DNA from: Aradus depressus
Lineage: Eukaryota > Arthropoda > Insecta > Hemiptera > Aradidae
DNA length: 64,000 nt
NCBI GenBank assembly: GCA_963662175.1
Contig: OY759217.1
Location: 17,238,562-17,302,561 of the forward strand
Reading direction: 5' to 3'
Shown here: in pieces, positions 1 through 11,847 of the stretch
Position numbering within the stretch: the stretch's first letter is position 1
Layout: each line of letters begins with the position of its first letter
Made by a program: the position numbers and the translations under genes
Notes under the pieces: model-generated
The model's input: the letters and a program-made list of their open reading frames with translations, nothing else
Told to the model about the DNA's origin: nothing
The model's database searches: none

Positions 1-417
1 TCCTTCCAGTCCGTCTATCTTAAGTCTTATCATAATCAAATTTCTGACTTCCTGAATCCTATTAACAAACTCAATAGGTGACTCTTTGAAGTTCAATTTC
101 ATTTGGAATATTTCGTCCTTAAGTATTTCATAGGATCGGGCATCTGCAAAACTAGTTTTTAGACTTGTTAATAATGTTACTATATTATTAATGCCACTTT
201 GTAATAAAATATTTCTAGCTGGTCCTGCTAATTTGGATTGAACTTTAATAAACAATATCCTATGGTTGGTTTCTCTTTCTACTATATTTTCAGCGCAGAC
301 TGTTCTGTAAACATTTTCTACAATTTCGCAGAAGAATGCTAGTTCGGAGGGATCTCCGTTGTAAAAGGGAATATGATCATAATCCTCCTTACTGATTTTA
401 TAATTAATTTGAACCAT
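1..417 (-). CDS. Partial gag-like protein of a Gypsy-type LTR retrotransposon (runs off left edge)
   Basis: Reading from an ATG at 417 towards position 1, the frame stays open for 139 codons and leaves the window. The protein starts MVQINYKISKEDYDHIPFYN and continues with an acidic and hydrophobic pattern typical of the capsid-type gag of arthropod Gypsy elements: a 'FYNG(D)...LAFF' block, then 'Q..L.G.AR..L', then 'F...K..FKESPIEFVNRIQ'. In this family gag packages the element RNA into particles. A leader and a putative LTR lie just upstream (to the right), in the expected order. No zinc knuckle or pol is visible because the rest lies outside the window. An old copy of another gag-bearing LTR group is possible. 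Inference rests on pattern and context, not on a database match. Confidence 0.6.
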   Translation of the reverse strand, partial: MVQINYKISKEDYDHIPFYNGDPSELAFFCEIVENVYRTVCAENIVERETNHRILFIKVQSKLAGPARNILLQSGINNIVTLLTSLKTSFADARSYEILKDEIFQMKLNFKESPIEFVNRIQEVRNLIMIRLKIDGLEG

Positions 418-828
418 GTTTACAGAAAGTTTCGCTGATCTTAAGAAGAATTTGGAAGAACGAGGAAATGATGGGTTACCTACTTCAAATAGTTCCGCGA
501 TGGCGGTGTCCTCGTCGCTAGAGGCTGCCACTTTGAAGATGAGATGACGTGATGAGATCCTGAAGTTTTCTTACGGTGGGACAAATGGTCACACCAGGTG
601 GGATAAGAAGTCACACCCCGCTGACTTGTAGAGATGTTCGTCGCGAATAAGGCGTTAAAACGCGCCTAAGTCTCGTGGGTCAATAGAACACACTGGTACG
701 GCGCCACAACTTGAATCGCACTACGCACTAGACTCCGGGTCAAATGGACACGTACTAGAGGTCTGTGGATCAGATGATTCGCACTGAGTACCGATGACTT
801 AGTTTCGCAAGTTCCTGTTCACGGCGCC
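418..828 (-). other. Leader of the Gypsy-like element with candidate primer binding site
   Basis: The stretch between the gag start and the putative 5' LTR has no long open frame. Immediately inside the LTR, on the minus strand, the sequence reads TGGCGCCGTGAACAGGAAC (about 811-830). TGG-start sites of this kind pair with a tRNA 3' end and prime minus-strand DNA synthesis. The TGGCGCC start resembles the lysine-tRNA class of sites. A leader of about 400 bp is normal for insect Gypsy elements. Confidence 0.5.
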
Positions 829-1041
829 AGTTACGTCAGAGATAAGAAGAACTTCCTTTTTAAAAAGAACACTTTTTATTGAGACAATACAATTTTGAAT
901 TTATAATTTGGATTACAAAGACTGAAGTGAAACCGACAGAGTATCGACTATGACTGACCAACCTGGAGGGGAGGTCTAAGGGTATATATATATAAAGAGC
1001 TTATGCTGCAGAAAAGATAGAGAAGGATTGGTGCTATAACT
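829..1041 (-). repeat. Putative 5' LTR of the Gypsy-like element (213 bp)
   Basis: On the minus strand the segment begins AGTTA and ends TAACT. AGT...ACT termini are known from several insect Gypsy lineages. Inside it are a TATA-rich stretch (about 980-996) and an AATAAA signal (about 875-880), in the order expected for promoter and polyadenylation site. The candidate primer binding site begins at its inner end. The partner LTR is outside the window, so the boundaries cannot be confirmed here. Confidence 0.45.
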
Positions 1042-1049
1042 TCAATATA

Positions 1050-1282
1050 ATATGTAAGTTGAAGTACATTATTCATTAACAATGAATGATCTTAGTTTCA
1101 GAGTGCTAATTAAATAATGAAAAATGTTTGAGATATCATTCTTATTATGGGCCAGAAGTAATGTATGAAAGTTGGATCTGTTTATACTGATACTCTGAGG
1201 CAGGAAGTGGCTTCTAATGGGGGAGTGGATCGGACAGGATATTAACAGGTGGTACACGTCATCCAATTCGTTTTTATTGCAG
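1050..1282 (-). pseudogene. 3' remnant of a LINE ORF2 (C-terminal cysteine/histidine region)
   Basis: The minus-strand frame reads a short C-terminal piece with 'CNKNELDDVYHLLISCP' (about 1218-1280) and stops at 1069. The pattern C-x-x-x-E-x-D-x-x-x-H-x-x-x-x-C-P is the CCHC-like tail found after the reverse transcriptase of many non-LTR retrotransposons. The rest of the protein is absent: the Helitron array begins directly at 1284. The remnant is therefore a fragment, either truncated at insertion or cut off by the later Helitron insertion. No poly(A) tail is obvious. Confidence 0.5.
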
Positions 1283-1283
1283 A

Positions 1284-3711
1284 CTAGCAGTAATACCCGG
1301 CGTTGCCCGGGGAACTTTGACTTTTCTACTATTATCTCCTATAAGTCTTTTAAATTCTTCAACAGTACATTCATGATGTTATAATTTTCAATTATTCATA
1401 CGGAATAAGGCTTATAGTCCTTCAACGTCAAACACCCCAGCTAGTAAGTTTTTAGGACCCCTGGGCATCACAGCTAGTATGCGTCTTTCAACGGCGGAAA
1501 CCACAGATAGTGAATACTTAGCATCGCTGGACATTCTAGCCAGTGCGTACTTAAGAACGCTATTGACCGCAGCTAGTAAATGCCTTGCAACAGCGGACCC
1601 CACAGCGAATACATAGTTACTACTACTACATGTGAAATTCATGCCAATCCGCTTACCCTTTAACAGTACATTCATGATGTTATAATTTTCAATTATTCAT
1701 ACGGAATAAGGCTTATAGTCCTTCAACGTCAAACACCCCAGCTAGTAAGTTTTTAGGACCCCTGGGCATCACAGCTAGTATGCGTCTTTCAACGGCAGAA
1801 ACCACAGATAGTGAATACTTAGCATCGCTGTACATCCTAGCCAGTGCGTACTTAAGAACGCTATTGACCGCAGCTAGTATGTGCCTCGCAAGAGCGGACC
1901 CCACAGCTAGTACGAAGTTAGGAACGCTGGGCATCACAGCTAGTAAGTGCCTTGCAACAGCGGACCCCACAGCTAGTACGTAGTTAGACCCACTGGGCAT
2001 CACAGCTAGTATGTGTTTTGCAACGGCGGACCCCACAGCTAGTACGTAGTTAGAAACGCTGAGCATCACAGCTAGTATGCTTTTGCAACGACGGACCCCA
2101 CAGCTAGTACGTTTTTAGGAACGCTGGGCCCTACAGGTGTAGGTGCCTTGCAACTGCGGACCCCACAGCTAGTACGTAATTAGGAACGCTGGGCATCACA
2201 GCTAGTAAATGTCTTGTAGGTGCCTTGCAACAGCGAACCCCACAGCCAGTACATAGTTAGGAACGCTGGGGCTGAGCACTACAGTTAGTAAGTGCCTTGC
2301 AACAGCGGACCCCACAGCTAGTACGATATTAGGAACGCTGGGCATCACAGCTAGTAAATGTCTTGCAACAGTGAACCCCACAGCGAATACATAGTTACTA
2401 CTACTACATGTGAAATTCATGACAATCCGATTACCCTTCAATGATTCAGCATTATTTTTATGCTTAGCCCCCCCTCCCAAATTTTTAAAATGTCACATAG
2501 TGTATTTTTTTATTTGACCATCAAGAATACTGCATGTGAAATTTCGTGACAATCCGATCATCCGTTAATGACCTATTACTATCTTCAAATTTAGGCCTAC
2601 CCCCACAACCCCCCCTCCCGTAAACAATTTTGAGCCGTCACACCGCCTATTTTTCTATTTGGCCTCCAGGAATACTACATGTGAAATTTCGTGACAATCC
2701 GATCATCCGTTAATGACTTATCACTATACTTATACTTAGGCCCCCATCAACCCACCCTCCCGTTCAAAATTTTGTGACATATACACCCTATATTTCTATT
2801 TGGCTTTTAAGAATACTACATGTGAAATTCCATGACAATACGACCAACCGTTATTGAGCTAGCACCATATTTATACTTAGGTCCCCCCGCCACTACCCCC
2901 CCTCCCGTACAAAATTTTGAGCCGTTACACCGCCTATTTTTTTATTTGGTCTTCAGGAATACTACATGTGAAACTTTGTGACAATTCGATCAACCGTTAA
3001 TGAGCACTATATTATTTAAAAATACTACGTGAAATTTCATGACGATTCGCCCATTAGTTAATGAGTTAGCTCTATATTTATACTTAGGCCCCCCCAAAAC
3101 CCCCCCTCCCGTTCAAAACTTTGGGACGCCACACACCTTTTTTTCCTGTTTGGCTTTTAAAAAGACTACGTGTGAAATTTCATGACAATTCGACCATTAG
3201 TTAATGTGTTAGCACTATTTATATACTTAGGCCCCCCTTACAACCCCCCCTTCAGATCAAAACTTTGGGACGCCACACACCTTTTTTTCCTATTTGGCTT
3301 TTAAAAATACTACATGTGAAATTTCATGACAATTCGCCCAATAGTTAATGAGCTAGCTCTATATTTATACTTAGGCCCCCCTACAACCCCCCCTCCCGTT
3401 CAAAACTTTAGGACGCCACACACCTTTTTTTTCTATTTGGCTTTTAAAAATGCTACATGTGAAATTTCATGACGATTCGCCCAATAGTTAACGAGTTAGC
3501 ACTATTTATATACTTAGGCCCCCCTTACAACCCACCCTCCCGATCAAAATTTTGGGACGCCACATAGCCTATTATTCAATCGGGTCAAAAGAATGCTACA
3601 TGGGAAGTTTCATAAAAATCCGTCCAGCGGTTTGGGCGTGATGCTGGAACAAACATACATACATACATACATACATACAAACAAACCCCGTTTCAGCTTT
3701 ATTAATATAGA
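1284..3711 (-). mobile_element. Helitron-like non-autonomous element, array unit 1 (3'-most)
   Basis: Read on the minus strand, the unit starts TCTATATTAATAAAGC (3711 downwards) and ends with a hairpin (stem CCCGG/CCGGG, six-base loop), eight bases, then CTAG at 1284-1287. TC at the 5' end and a hairpin followed by CTRR at the 3' end are the defining Helitron termini. The flanking base at 1283 gives a T after CTAG, as expected for insertion between A and T. Inside, in sense order, are a (CATA)n microsatellite, tandem units of about 140 bp, and a 33-bp satellite (about 1430-2400). No Rep/helicase gene is present, so the element is non-autonomous. Open frames in the 33-bp array arise only because 33 is divisible by three. 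Confidence 0.75.
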
Positions 3712-5654
3712 CTAGCAGTAATACCCGGCGTTGCCCGGGGAACTTTGACTTTTCTACTAATATCTCCTAAAAGTCTTTTAAATTCTTCAACAGTACATTC
3801 ATGATGTTATAATTTTCAATTATTCATACGGAATAAGGCTTGTAGTCCTTCAACGTCAAACACCTCAGCTAGTAAGTTTTTAGGACCCCTGGGCATCACA
3901 GCTAGTATGCGTCTTTCAACGGCGGAAACCACAGATAGTGAATACTTAGCATCGCTGGACATCCTAGCCAGTGCGTACTTAAGAACGCTATTGACCGCAG
4001 CTAGTAAATGCCTTGCAACAGCGGACCCCACAGCTAGTACGATATTAGGAACGCTGGGCATCACAGCTAGTAAATGTCTTGCAACAGTGAACCCCACAGC
4101 GAATACATAGTTACTACTACTACATGTGAAATTCATGACAATCCGATTACCCTTCAATGATTCAGCATTATTTTTATGCTTAGCCCCCCCTCCCAAATTT
4201 TTAAAATGTCACATAGTGTATTTTTTTATTTGACCATCAAGAATACTACATGTGAAATTTCGTGACAATCCGATCATCCGTTAATGACCTATCACTATCT
4301 TCAAATTTAGGCCTACCCCCATAACCCCCCTCCCGTTCACAATTTTTTGACGTCACACACCCTATTTTTCAATTTGGCCTTTATGAATACTTCATGTGAA
4401 ATTTCGTGACAATCCGATCATCCGTTAATGACTTATCACTATACTTATACTTAGGCCCCCATCAACCCACCCTCCCGTTCAAAATTTTGTGACATATACA
4501 CTCTATATTTCTATTTGGCTTTTAATAATACTACATGTGAAATTCCATGACAATACGACCAACCGTTAATGAGCTAGCACTATATTTATACTTAGGCCCC
4601 TCGCCACAACCCCCCCTCCCGTAAACAATTTTGAGCCGTCACACCGCCTATTTTTCTATTTGGCCTCCAGGAATACTACATGTGAAATTTCGTGACAATC
4701 CGATCATCCGTTAATGACTTATCACTATACTTATACTTAGGCCCCCATCAACCCACCCTCCCGTTCAAAATTTTGTGACATATACACCCTATATTTCTAT
4801 TTGGCTTTTAAGAATACTACATGTGAAATTCCATGACAATACGACCAACCGTTATTGAGCTAGCACCATATTTATACTTAGGTCCCCCCGCCACTACCCC
4901 CCCTCCCGTACAAAATTTTGAGCCGTTACACCGCCTATTTTTTTATTTGGTCTTCAGGAATACTACATGTGAAACTTTGTGACAATTTGATCAACCGTTA
5001 ATGAGCTAGCTCTATATTTATACTTAGGCCCCCCCACAACCCCCCCTCCCGTTCAAAACTTTGGGACGCCACACACCTTATTTTTCTATTTGGCCTTCAG
5101 GAATACTCCATGTGAAATTTCGTGACAATCCGACCATTAGTTAATGTGTTAGCACTATTTATATACTTAGGCCCCCCTTACAACCCCCCCCTCCCGATCA
5201 AAACTTTGGGACGCCACACACCTTATTTTTCTATTTGGCCTTCAGGAATACTCCATGTGAAATTTCGTGGCAATCCGACCAACCGTTAAAGAATTAGCTC
5301 TATATTTATACTTAGGCCCCCCCACAACCCCCCCTCCCGTTCAAAACTTTGGGACGCCACACACCTTATTTTCCTATTTGGCTTTTAAAAATACTACGTG
5401 AAATTTCATGACGATTCGCCCATTAGTTAATGAGTTAGCTCTATATTTATACTTAGGCCCCCCCACAACCCCCCCTCCCGATCAAAATTTTGGGACGCCA
5501 CATAGCCTATTATTCAATCGGGCTCAAAAGAATGCTACATGGGCAGTTTCATAAAAATCCGTCCAGCGGTTTGGGTGTGATGCTGGAACAAACATACATA
5601 CATACAAACAAACAAACAAACAAACAAACCCCGTTTCAGCTTTATTAATATAGA
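3712..5654 (-). mobile_element. Helitron-like non-autonomous element, array unit 2
   Basis: Same termini and organisation as unit 1, length 1,943 bp. Its CTAG end (3712-3715) abuts directly the TC start of unit 1 with no intervening host base. The 33-bp satellite is short (about 3850-4110) and the 140-bp satellite long (about 4200-5530). The sense 5' end carries a microsatellite of mixed CATA/CAAA units (5590-5630). Confidence 0.75.
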
Positions 5655-7435
5655 CTAGCAGTAATACCCGGCGTTGCCCGGGGAACTTTGACTTTTCTCA
5701 TAATATCTCCTATAAGGCTATTCAGTTCCTCGACAGTACGCGCCTATCAACGGCGGAAGCCACAGCTAGTACGTAGTTAGAAACGCTGAACATCACAGCT
5801 AGTATGTGTTCTGCAACGGCGGACCCCACCTCTAGTACCTAGTTAGAAACGCTGGGCATCACAGCTAGTATGTTTTCGCAACGGCGGACCCCACAGCTAG
5901 TACGTTTTTAGGAACGCTGGGCCCTGCAGCTAGTAGGTGCCTTGCAACTGCGGACCCCACAGATAGTATGCAGTTAGAACCACAGGGCATCACAGCTAGT
6001 ATGTGTTTTGCAACGGCGGACCACACAGCTAGTACATACGCTGGGGCTGAGCACTACAGCTAGTAAGTGCCTTGCAACAGCGGACCCCACAGCTAGTACG
6101 ATATTAGGAACGCTGGGCATCACAGCTAGTAAATGTCTTGCAACAGTGAACCCCACAGAGAATACATAGTTACTACTACTACATGTGAAATTCATGACAA
6201 TTCGATTACCCTTTAATCATTCAGCATTATTTTTATGCTTAGCCCCCCCCCCCCCCTCCAAAATTTTTAAGATGTCACATAGTGTATTTTTCTATTTGGC
6301 CATCAAGAATACTACATGTGAAATTCCATGACAATCCGATCATCCGTTAATGACCTATCACTACCTTCAAATTTAGGCCTACCCCCATAACCCCCCTCCC
6401 GTTCACAATTTTTTGACGTCACACACCCTATTTTTCCATTTGGCCTTCAGGAATACTACATGTGAAATTTCGTGAAAATCCGATCATCCGTTAATGACTT
6501 TCACTATACTTATACTTAGGCCCCCACCAACCCACCCTCCCGTTCAAAATTTTGTGACATATACACCCTATATTTCTATTTGGCTTTTAAGCATACTACA
6601 TGTGAAATTCCATGACAATACGACCAACTTTTAATGAGCTAGCACTATATTTATACTTAGGCCCCTCCCCACAGCCCCCCCCCCCTCCCGTACAAAGTTT
6701 TGAGCCGTTACACCGCCTATTTTTTTATTTGGTCTTCAGGAATACTACATGTGAAACTTTGTGACAATTCGATCAACCGTTAATGAGCTAGCTCTATATT
6801 TATACTTAGGCCCCCCCACAACCCCCCCTCCCGTTCAAAACTTTGGGACGCCACACACCTTATTTTTCTATTTGGCCTTCAGGAATACTCCATGTGAAAT
6901 TTCGTGACAATCCGACCATTAGTTAATGTGTTAGCACTATTTATATACTTAGGCCCCCTTACAACCCCCCCCTCCCGATCAAAACTTTGGGACGCCACAC
7001 ACCTTATTTTTCTATTTGGCCTTCAGGAATACTCCATGTGAAATTTCGTGGCAATCCGACCAACCGTTAAAGAATTAGCTCTATATTTATACTTAGGCCC
7101 CCCCACAACCCCCCCTCCCGTTCAAAACTTTGGGACGCCACACACCTTATTTTCCTATTTGGCTTTTAAAAATACTACGTGAAATTTCATGACGATTCGC
7201 CCATTAGTTAATGAGTTAGCTCTATATTTATACTTAGGCCCCCCCACAACCCCCCCTCCCGATCAAAATTTTGGGACGCCACATAGCCTATTATTCAATC
7301 GGGCTCAAAAGAATGCTACATGGGCAGTTTCATAAAAATCCGTCCAGCGGTTTGGGTGTGATGCTGGAACAAACATACATACATACAAACAAACAAACAA
7401 ACAAACAAACCCCGTTTCAGCTTTATTAATATAGA
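5655..7435 (-). mobile_element. Helitron-like non-autonomous element, array unit 3 (1,781 bp)
   Basis: Full unit with CTAG at 5655-5658 and TC start at 7434-7435. The part at 5655 to about 6690 is nearly base-for-base the same as 7436 to about 8475 in unit 4; I saw one substitution (near 6022 versus 7803) and differences in poly(C) length. This indicates a very recent duplication of 1,781-bp period. Confidence 0.75.
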
Positions 7436-8937
7436 CTAGCAGTAATACCCGGCGTTGCCCGGGGAACTTTGACTTTTCTCATAATATCTCCTATAAGGCT
7501 ATTCAGTTCCTCGACAGTACGCGCCTATCAACGGCGGAAGCCACAGCTAGTACGTAGTTAGAAACGCTGAACATCACAGCTAGTATGTGTTCTGCAACGG
7601 CGGACCCCACCTCTAGTACCTAGTTAGAAACGCTGGGCATCACAGCTAGTATGTTTTCGCAACGGCGGACCCCACAGCTAGTACGTTTTTAGGAACGCTG
7701 GGCCCTGCAGCTAGTAGGTGCCTTGCAACTGCGGACCCCACAGATAGTATGCAGTTAGAACCACAGGGCATCACAGCTAGTATGTGTTTTGCAACGGCGG
7801 ACCCCACAGCTAGTACATACGCTGGGGCTGAGCACTACAGCTAGTAAGTGCCTTGCAACAGCGGACCCCACAGCTAGTACGATATTAGGAACGCTGGGCA
7901 TCACAGCTAGTAAATGTCTTGCAACAGTGAACCCCACAGAGAATACATAGTTACTACTACTACATGTGAAATTCATGACAATTCGATTACCCTTTAATCA
8001 TTCAGCATTATTTTTATGCTTAGCCCCCCCCCCCCCCCCCCCTCCAAAATTTTTAAGATGTCACATAGTGTATTTTTCTATTTGGCCATCAAGAATACTA
8101 CATGTGAAATTCCATGACAATCCGATCATCCGTTAATGACCTATCACTACCTTCAAATTTAGGCCTACCCCCATAACCCCCCTCCCGTTCACAATTTTTT
8201 GACGTCACACACCCTATTTTTCCATTTGGCCTTCAGGAATACTACATGTGAAATTTCGTGAAAATCCGATCATCCGTTAATGACTTTCACTATACTTATA
8301 CTTAGGCCCCCACCAACCCACCCTCCCGTTCAAAATTTTGTGACATATACACCCTATATTTCTATTTGGCTTTTAAGCATACTACATGTGAAATTCCATG
8401 ACAATACGACCAACTTTTAATGAGCTAGCACTATATTTATACTTAGGCCCCTCCCCACAGCCCCCCCCCCCCCTCCCGTACAAAGTTTTGAGCCGTCACA
8501 CCGCCTATTTTTCTATTTGGCCTTCAGGAATACTACATGAGAAATTTCGTGACAATCTGACCAACCGTTAATGAGCTAGCACTATATTTATACTTAGGCC
8601 TACCCCCAAAACTTCCCCTCCCGTTCAAAACTTTGGGTCGCCACACACCTTATATTTCTATTTGGCTTTTAAAAATACTAAATGTGAAATTGCGTGACTA
8701 TCCGACCAATCGTTAAAGAGTTAGCACTATATTTATACTTAGGCCCCCCAACAACCCCCCCTCCCGTACTAAATTTTGAGTCGTCACACACCCTATTTTT
8801 CTATTTGGCCTTCAGGAATACTACATGAGAAATATCGTGACAATACGACCAACCGTTAATGAGCTAGCACTATATTTATACTTAGGCCTACCCCCACAAC
8901 CCACCCTCCTGTTCACAATTTTGTGACGTCACACACT

Positions 8938-8960
8938 CTGTTTTTCTATTTGGCCTTTAA
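8938..8960. repeat. Left copy of candidate LINE target-site duplication
   Basis: The string beginning ctgtttttc and ending ttggcctttaa occurs here and again at 13249-13269, flanking the LINE. The left copy has three extra bases (tat). The target itself is a 140-bp satellite unit, in which this string is common, so chance similarity between satellite units cannot be excluded. Confidence 0.5.
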
Positions 8961-9055
8961 AAAAAAAAAAAAAAAAAAAAAAAACATTTTTATTGGCTCA
9001 GCACAGTTAGTGCTCTACACATTAAAAGAGAAACAAAGCATATTATATAGAAGGG

Positions 9056-11752
9056 TTATATAATGTCCTGGTATAGCCGAGGTTTGAGTCGCCTGTTGGG
9101 GGTGGTCCGACCGAGGGTGAAGAAGGTAGCGGCCGGCACATCGACAAGACCATCGTGGAACTGCTGTGTAACCTGGGTGATATGGTCTGCAACTTCCGGC
9201 ACTCCCAGCTCACGCCGGATTTGACTGTTTCGGACGAACCAAGGGGCCTTTACTGCCAATCGGAGAACCTTGTTTTCAAACTTCCTTAATTTGTTAATGT
9301 TTGTTTTGCTGGCCCCCAGCCAGACAGGGCAAGCGTATGTGAGCAGTGGTCGGAGTAATGAGGTGTAAAGAAGTGTAGTACATTTGTGCTTGAGTGGAGT
9401 GTTTCTGTTTATGAGTGGGTATAATTGTGTCAGTCGGGTGTATGCTCGTGTGAGTTGTTTGTTTATGTGTTGTGTCCAAGTAAGTTTAGTGTCGAAGTGT
9501 ATGCCGAGATATCTGACTGTTTGGTCATTGGGTGTCCAATGTATGTCTGTATTATTGATTTTAAGTGGTGTTAGTGTGTTAGTGTTAATTTTACGAAGTG
9601 AGAAAACTTTGGCCTCCGTTTTGGCAGTATTGAGCTTCAAATTCTACCTGTCGAACCACTCTGTCACACTCTCCACACTCCGCCGAAGGGCTACTGCGGC
9701 CAAAGACAGATCCTTGTGTTGAGACACAAGCATCGTATCGTCGGCATAAGTAGCCAACAACGTAGATGGAGAGTCTGGCATGTCGTATCAGTAGAGGTTG
9801 AACAGTATCGGACTTAGAATTGCCCCCTGTGGTACTCCGGAATGTATGGACGTCTTCCCACTGATGGAGGAGTTCACTCTGACCTGAAACGTCCGTTCAG
9901 AGAGGAACCCGATGATGATCCGTTGGAGGTACAGAGGAACTCCAGTCCTCCAAAGCTTGAAGATAAGGCCGTCGTGCCATACGCTGTCGAATGCAGCAGC
10001 CACATCGAGGAAGAGTCCTACAGAGTACTCCTTCCTCTCGAAGCCGGTGACAATGTATTCTGTGACTCGCTGCAGCTGGTGAACAGTCGAGTGTTTCGGC
10101 TTGAATCCAAATTGGTGGTGGGGAATACAGTTGGTGTCTTGGAGGAAGCATAACAGCCGACGGTAGATGACCCTCTCGAACAACTTTGAGAGAGTGTTAA
10201 GGAGACTAATAGGTCGGTAGCTAGATGCTTCGTCCTTGGGCTTGCCGCTCTTGTGGAATACAGTGACAATGGCATTCTTCCACTGTTGTGGGAAGTACCC
10301 GCATCGAAGACAACCATTGAAAACGCTGGTCAGGTACGCCACAGCCTTTGAAGATAGATTCTTGAGAACCAGATTTGGAATCAGGTCATCTCCTGGCGCC
10401 TTCCGAAGAGGTAATTTGTGAAGTAATTGTTCGATTTCTGAAGGTGTTGTGAATTGTAAAGGTGACTCTGCTGTGTGTGGAGGGTGAATCTTGAAGTATG
10501 TGATTTCCGTCGTGTAGTAATTGCTGATGATGGTGGGTGTAAACGTGTTTTCAAGATGTCGCGCTATAACATTACATTTTTCGTCGTCAGTCACAGCGAT
10601 GCCGTCAGTCCGTTTTAATGGAGGGATGGAGTTGGTCTGTCTTAGTATCCGTTTCGTCTCTCGCCACAGATTTGGGTCTCCTGGAGTTATGTCCTCAAAG
10701 TGCTGGCGATAGTTGTCAATTCGTAGATAGTCCAGTTCCCATTTCACTTGACGTGTCAGTCGGTTCAGTTGTTGTTTAGTGTTTGGGTCTCTGGTACGTT
10801 GCCAGTTATGTCGTAATCTGTTTTTGTTTTGGATTAGTTTTAGTATGTAGTTTGGAATGGGATGATGTGGCCGTTGTCTCTTGTCACTATTTTTCTTGAC
10901 TGTTGCACTGGCTATGGATGATTTGATATGCTGCGTAAAGTCAGTTATAGCTTTTTCAATTTTGTCTGTCACGTTGTAATCTGTTGGTATGTGTAGAGAC
11001 TTGTCCAGTTCATTTCGAAATGTGTCCCAGTCTATTTTGCCATTGATTAGTTGAGGGAGAGTTGGAGTTGTCTGTATTTTGTTATCAAAAGTAATGATAA
11101 CGGGTACATGATCGGAGTCAAGTTCGGGAACTGTTGTGTGAAAAAGAGGTGTGTTGAAGTCTTGAATTAGTGTAATGTCGAGTATGTCCGGTAAATAGCG
11201 ATGTTGTGATGGGAAGTGGGTTGGTTCGGAAGGCGCCGAAACGAGGATCCCAAGTCCGCCGCAAAAGTTCATAAGACGCCGTCCGCTTGTGTTGCTCAGC
11301 CTGCATCCCCAGATCTGGTTCTTGCTGTTCAGGTCGCCTGCCATGATGGTAGGATGTCCCGTGAAGAGTTGCTCCAGGTCAGTCTGAACCAGAAGATGAT
11401 TGGGGGCCTTGTATGCAGCTACAATGTTCAATCTAGTGTTGTTGTCCCTAATCACACTAATACCCGTAGCCTCCAAATGCAGCATCCGCCCCAACAAGAG
11501 TTCGGAATGGGAAATATTCTTCTTGATAAGGATGCCAACGCCCCCAGAACGAGAGTTGTTGTCCTTTCTGTAGAGCTTGTATCCTGTGATTCTAAGACTC
11601 TCGGAGGGGTCGAGGTGAGTCTCCGTGATGCATGCAACATCAATCTCATGTCTGCGTAGAAATTCGATTAGAACCGAGCGTTGACGTTTCAGACCGTCCG
11701 CATTCCAATTTAGTAGTTTGATATTGGAGACGTATTTTCTATGGGGAAGCAT
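9056..11752 (-). pseudogene. LINE ORF2: endonuclease/reverse transcriptase with two in-frame stops
   Basis: The ATG at 11752 opens MLPHRKYVSNIKLLNWNADG. The N-terminal third is an APE-like endonuclease: 'NWNADG', 'ITETHLD', 'GDLNSKN' and 'SDHVPV' are its metal-binding and catalytic blocks. The reverse transcriptase follows ('RKAPGDDLIPN', 'SYRPISLLN', 'HQFGFK', 'DVAAAFDSVWH', 'GVPQGAILSPILFNLY'). A TGA at 9788-9790 ends the open frame just before the catalytic YADD box (about 9745-9756). The same frame continues to a second stop, TAG at 9641-9643, and then on through the thumb and C-terminal region to 9056. Both breaks are single in-frame stops, not frameshifts. In an active copy this protein nicks the target and copies the RNA; this copy could only give a truncated product without YADD. 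Confidence 0.85.
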
Positions 11753-11847
11753 TGTGAGAGATGGATTGATTGAAGAGTGAAGTTAGAAATGTTGTGAAGA
11801 ATGATTGAATTTGTGGTATAAATGGTTTTATTATGTTAAGAATGATG

